Shown here: one piece after another, positions 62,698 to 64,000 of the stretch | Position numbering within the stretch: the first letter of the stretch is position 1 | Layout: every line of letters begins with the position of its first letter | DNA from: Paraburkholderia bannensis | Lineage (GTDB): Bacteria > Pseudomonadota > Gammaproteobacteria > Burkholderiales > Burkholderiaceae | Length of the DNA stretch: 64,000 nt | Assembly (NCBI RefSeq): GCF_014200455.1 | Contig: NZ_JACHBW010000012.1 | Coordinates: forward strand, 186,001-250,000 | Direction of reading: 5' to 3' | Notes under the pieces: generated by a model | Told to the model about the DNA's origin: nothing | The model's input: only the letters and a program-made list of their open reading frames with translations | Database searches by the model: none | Program-made: the position numbers and the translations under genes

Positions 62698-63915
62698 TCA
62701 ATTCCACGCGTGGCGCGCAGGCTTCACGCCGTTCAAATAATAATTGCCGACAAGGTGATATTTCCACCGCACCGGATCATGCAGCGTATGCGTGCGCGCG
62801 TTGCGCCAGTGCCGGTCGAGATTGTGCGCGGCCAGCGTCGATTGCGTGCCTGAGAGTTCGAAGAGTTTTTCGCCCGCCAGCAGCGCAGCCTCGGTCGTGA
62901 GCACTTTCGCCTCGCCCACGGCCACGGACGCGCGCGCCACATCGTCCTCGCTCACCGCTTCCTTTGCCGAGATATCGTCGAGCACCTGCGCCGCACGTTC
63001 GAGCAAGGCCTCGGCCGCATGCAACTGGATATACAGACGGCCGATCTCCCGCACGGTCAGGGGATCTTCGCTGGCGCGTTCGACGCCGCTATCGACCCAG
63101 GGCCGCGAGCGCTCGCGCACGAAAGCGAGCGTATCGTCGATGGCCGCCTTCGCGATTCCCGCGTCGATGGCGGCCTGAATGATCTGCGAAACCGGGCCGT
63201 TGAGCGTGGGCTGATCGGAAACGCGATACGCGGGCAGCACATGCGATGCGCTCACGCGCACGTTTTCCAGCGTGATCGTGCCGCTCGCCGTGGTGCGCTG
63301 ACCGAAGCCCGACCAGTCGTCGGTGATCGTCAGCCCCGCCGTGCCCTGCGGAATATAGGCAAGCCAGCCGCGCTTCTCCTCGTCGAGACCGAGCACCGGC
63401 ACGAAATGCGCGAACAGCGCGCCCGTCGAATAGAACTTGGTGCCGTCCACCACGTAATCGTCACCGTCACGCAGGACACGCGTTTTCAGATCGAGCACGT
63501 TTTTCGTACCCTTTTCGGAAAAGCCATTGCCAAAGCGCTTGCCCGCCAGCACTTGCGCGAAGAAATAGCGCTTCTGCTCCTCGGTGCCCGTGAGCGCGAT
63601 CACGTCGACCAGGCCGAAGTGATTCTGCGGCAACTGTCCGATGGAAGAATCGGCGGCGGAAATCAGCTTGACGACCTCGGTGAGCGTCACGAACGATACG
63701 CCCGCGCCGCCATAGGCCTTCGGCACCGTGATGCCCCACAGGCCGGATTGCGAGAACCATTCGATCTCCTCGCGCGGCAGACGCCGTTCGCGATCGCGTT
63801 CGGCTGCGCCCTCGGCGAGACGCGCGGCGAGTGCTCGCGCAACAGCGATGGCCTCGTCATCGTCGACGATCACGTGCACGCCTGCGTGCTGGCCCTGCTC
63901 TCCGGTCTCTGCCAT
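62698..63915 (-). CDS. sfnB: SfnB-family sulfur acquisition oxidoreductase
   Basis: The 405-residue acyl-CoA-dehydrogenase-fold flavoprotein is of the SfnB type, used in the use of dimethyl sulfone and related sulfur sources. It shows VPKAYGGAGVSFVTLTEVV near residue 63, FYSTGALFAHF near 160 and the shared end RHWRNARTHTLHDPVRWKYHLVGNYYLNG. It resembles the gene at 55136 but the two are clearly different in sequence. It is leftward, convergent with sbp, and a shared box lies 70-82 bp upstream. Confidence 0.9.
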   Translation of the reverse strand: MAETGEQGQHAGVHVIVDDDEAIAVARALAARLAEGAAERDRERRLPREEIEWFSQSGLWGITVPKAYGGAGVSFVTLTEVVKLISAADSSIGQLPQNHFGLVDVIALTGTEEQKRYFFAQVLAGKRFGNGFSEKGTKNVLDLKTRVLRDGDDYVVDGTKFYSTGALFAHFVPVLGLDEEKRGWLAYIPQGTAGLTITDDWSGFGQRTTASGTITLENVRVSASHVLPAYRVSDQPTLNGPVSQIIQAAIDAGIAKAAIDDTLAFVRERSRPWVDSGVERASEDPLTVREIGRLYIQLHAAEALLERAAQVLDDISAKEAVSEDDVARASVAVGEAKVLTTEAALLAGEKLFELSGTQSTLAAHNLDRHWRNARTHTLHDPVRWKYHLVGNYYLNGVKPARHAWN

Positions 63916-63984
63916 GATTTTCTCCGCATCAATGAAGGTGCGGACAATCTAGCAACGAACACGACGCGCGCCAAACGAGCGATT

Positions 63985-63997
63985 GGCAAATCGATAT
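63985..63997. promoter_or_regulatory. GGCAAATCGATAT box upstream of sfnB
   Basis: This box lies 70-82 bp upstream of the sfnB start and matches 12 of 13 bases of the box at 61402-61414 before sbp. A common sulfur-responsive regulator (for example a CysB/SsuR-type LysR protein) is possible. The stretch 63916-64000 is otherwise non-coding. Confidence 0.35.
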
Positions 63998-64000
63998 TCC

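Overview
The window is a GC-rich chromosomal segment from a Burkholderiaceae-type betaproteobacterium. This is inferred from the high-GC codon use, the Burkholderia-type outer-membrane porin, an intracellular PHB depolymerase, the arrangement of the glycine-betaine/sarcosine genes, and an intergenic repeat element of a kind I associate with Burkholderia and Paraburkholderia genomes. No rRNA, tRNA, phage, insertion sequence or CRISPR array was seen. Genus and species cannot be fixed from the sequence alone.

Region 1 (1-15 kb) is a glycine betaine, dimethylglycine and sarcosine catabolic locus. A leftward group glyA, M19-like protein, V4R/DUF5943 protein and dgcA (cut by the window start) lies beside a rightward GbdR-type regulator. 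Another leftward group, sdaA-soxBDAG-folB-like-fdhA, lies on the other side of the regulator. Together they strip methyl groups from dimethylglycine and sarcosine, pass one-carbon units to tetrahydrofolate or formaldehyde, oxidise formaldehyde to formate, and convert glycine through serine to pyruvate. Region 2 (15-24 kb) has a 524-bp element with 116-118-bp inverted arms, a mosaic-looking porin, then betIBA (choline to glycine betaine) with a clear BetI-type palindrome, an APC permease and an orphan choline-binding protein that supply the same pathway.

Region 3 (24-38.6 kb) is mixed: a PsiE protein, an IclR regulator with a truncated IclR partner, a three-subunit membrane-bound GMC dehydrogenase (Tat-exported small subunit, flavoprotein, triheme cytochrome c with 16 Gln-Thr repeats), a chemoreceptor with a near-consensus sigma-28 promoter, a USP-like protein, a cysteine-cluster protein, a diguanylate cyclase, phaZ, a glutathione S-transferase and small proteins. 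Region 4 (38.6-51.6 kb) has a sugar-type ABC transporter, a sulfonate-type binding protein, a DUF4118/hydrolase/MipA operon, an ACS-family transporter with a class II aldolase and divergent LysR regulator, and a DHA2 efflux pump.

Region 5 (52-64 kb) looks like an organosulfur-scavenging island: an ssuABC-like importer, two SfnB/DszC-type acyl-CoA-dehydrogenase-fold oxidoreductases, an NtaA/DszA/DmoA-type FMN monooxygenase, an amino-acid-type permease, a PhnD-like protein without a signal peptide, a sulfate-binding protein, and an unrelated fatty acid desaturase. No flavin reductase is present. Across the window, several genes carry in-frame 6- or 9-bp tandem repeats near their ends, a pattern that ordinary annotation does not explain.
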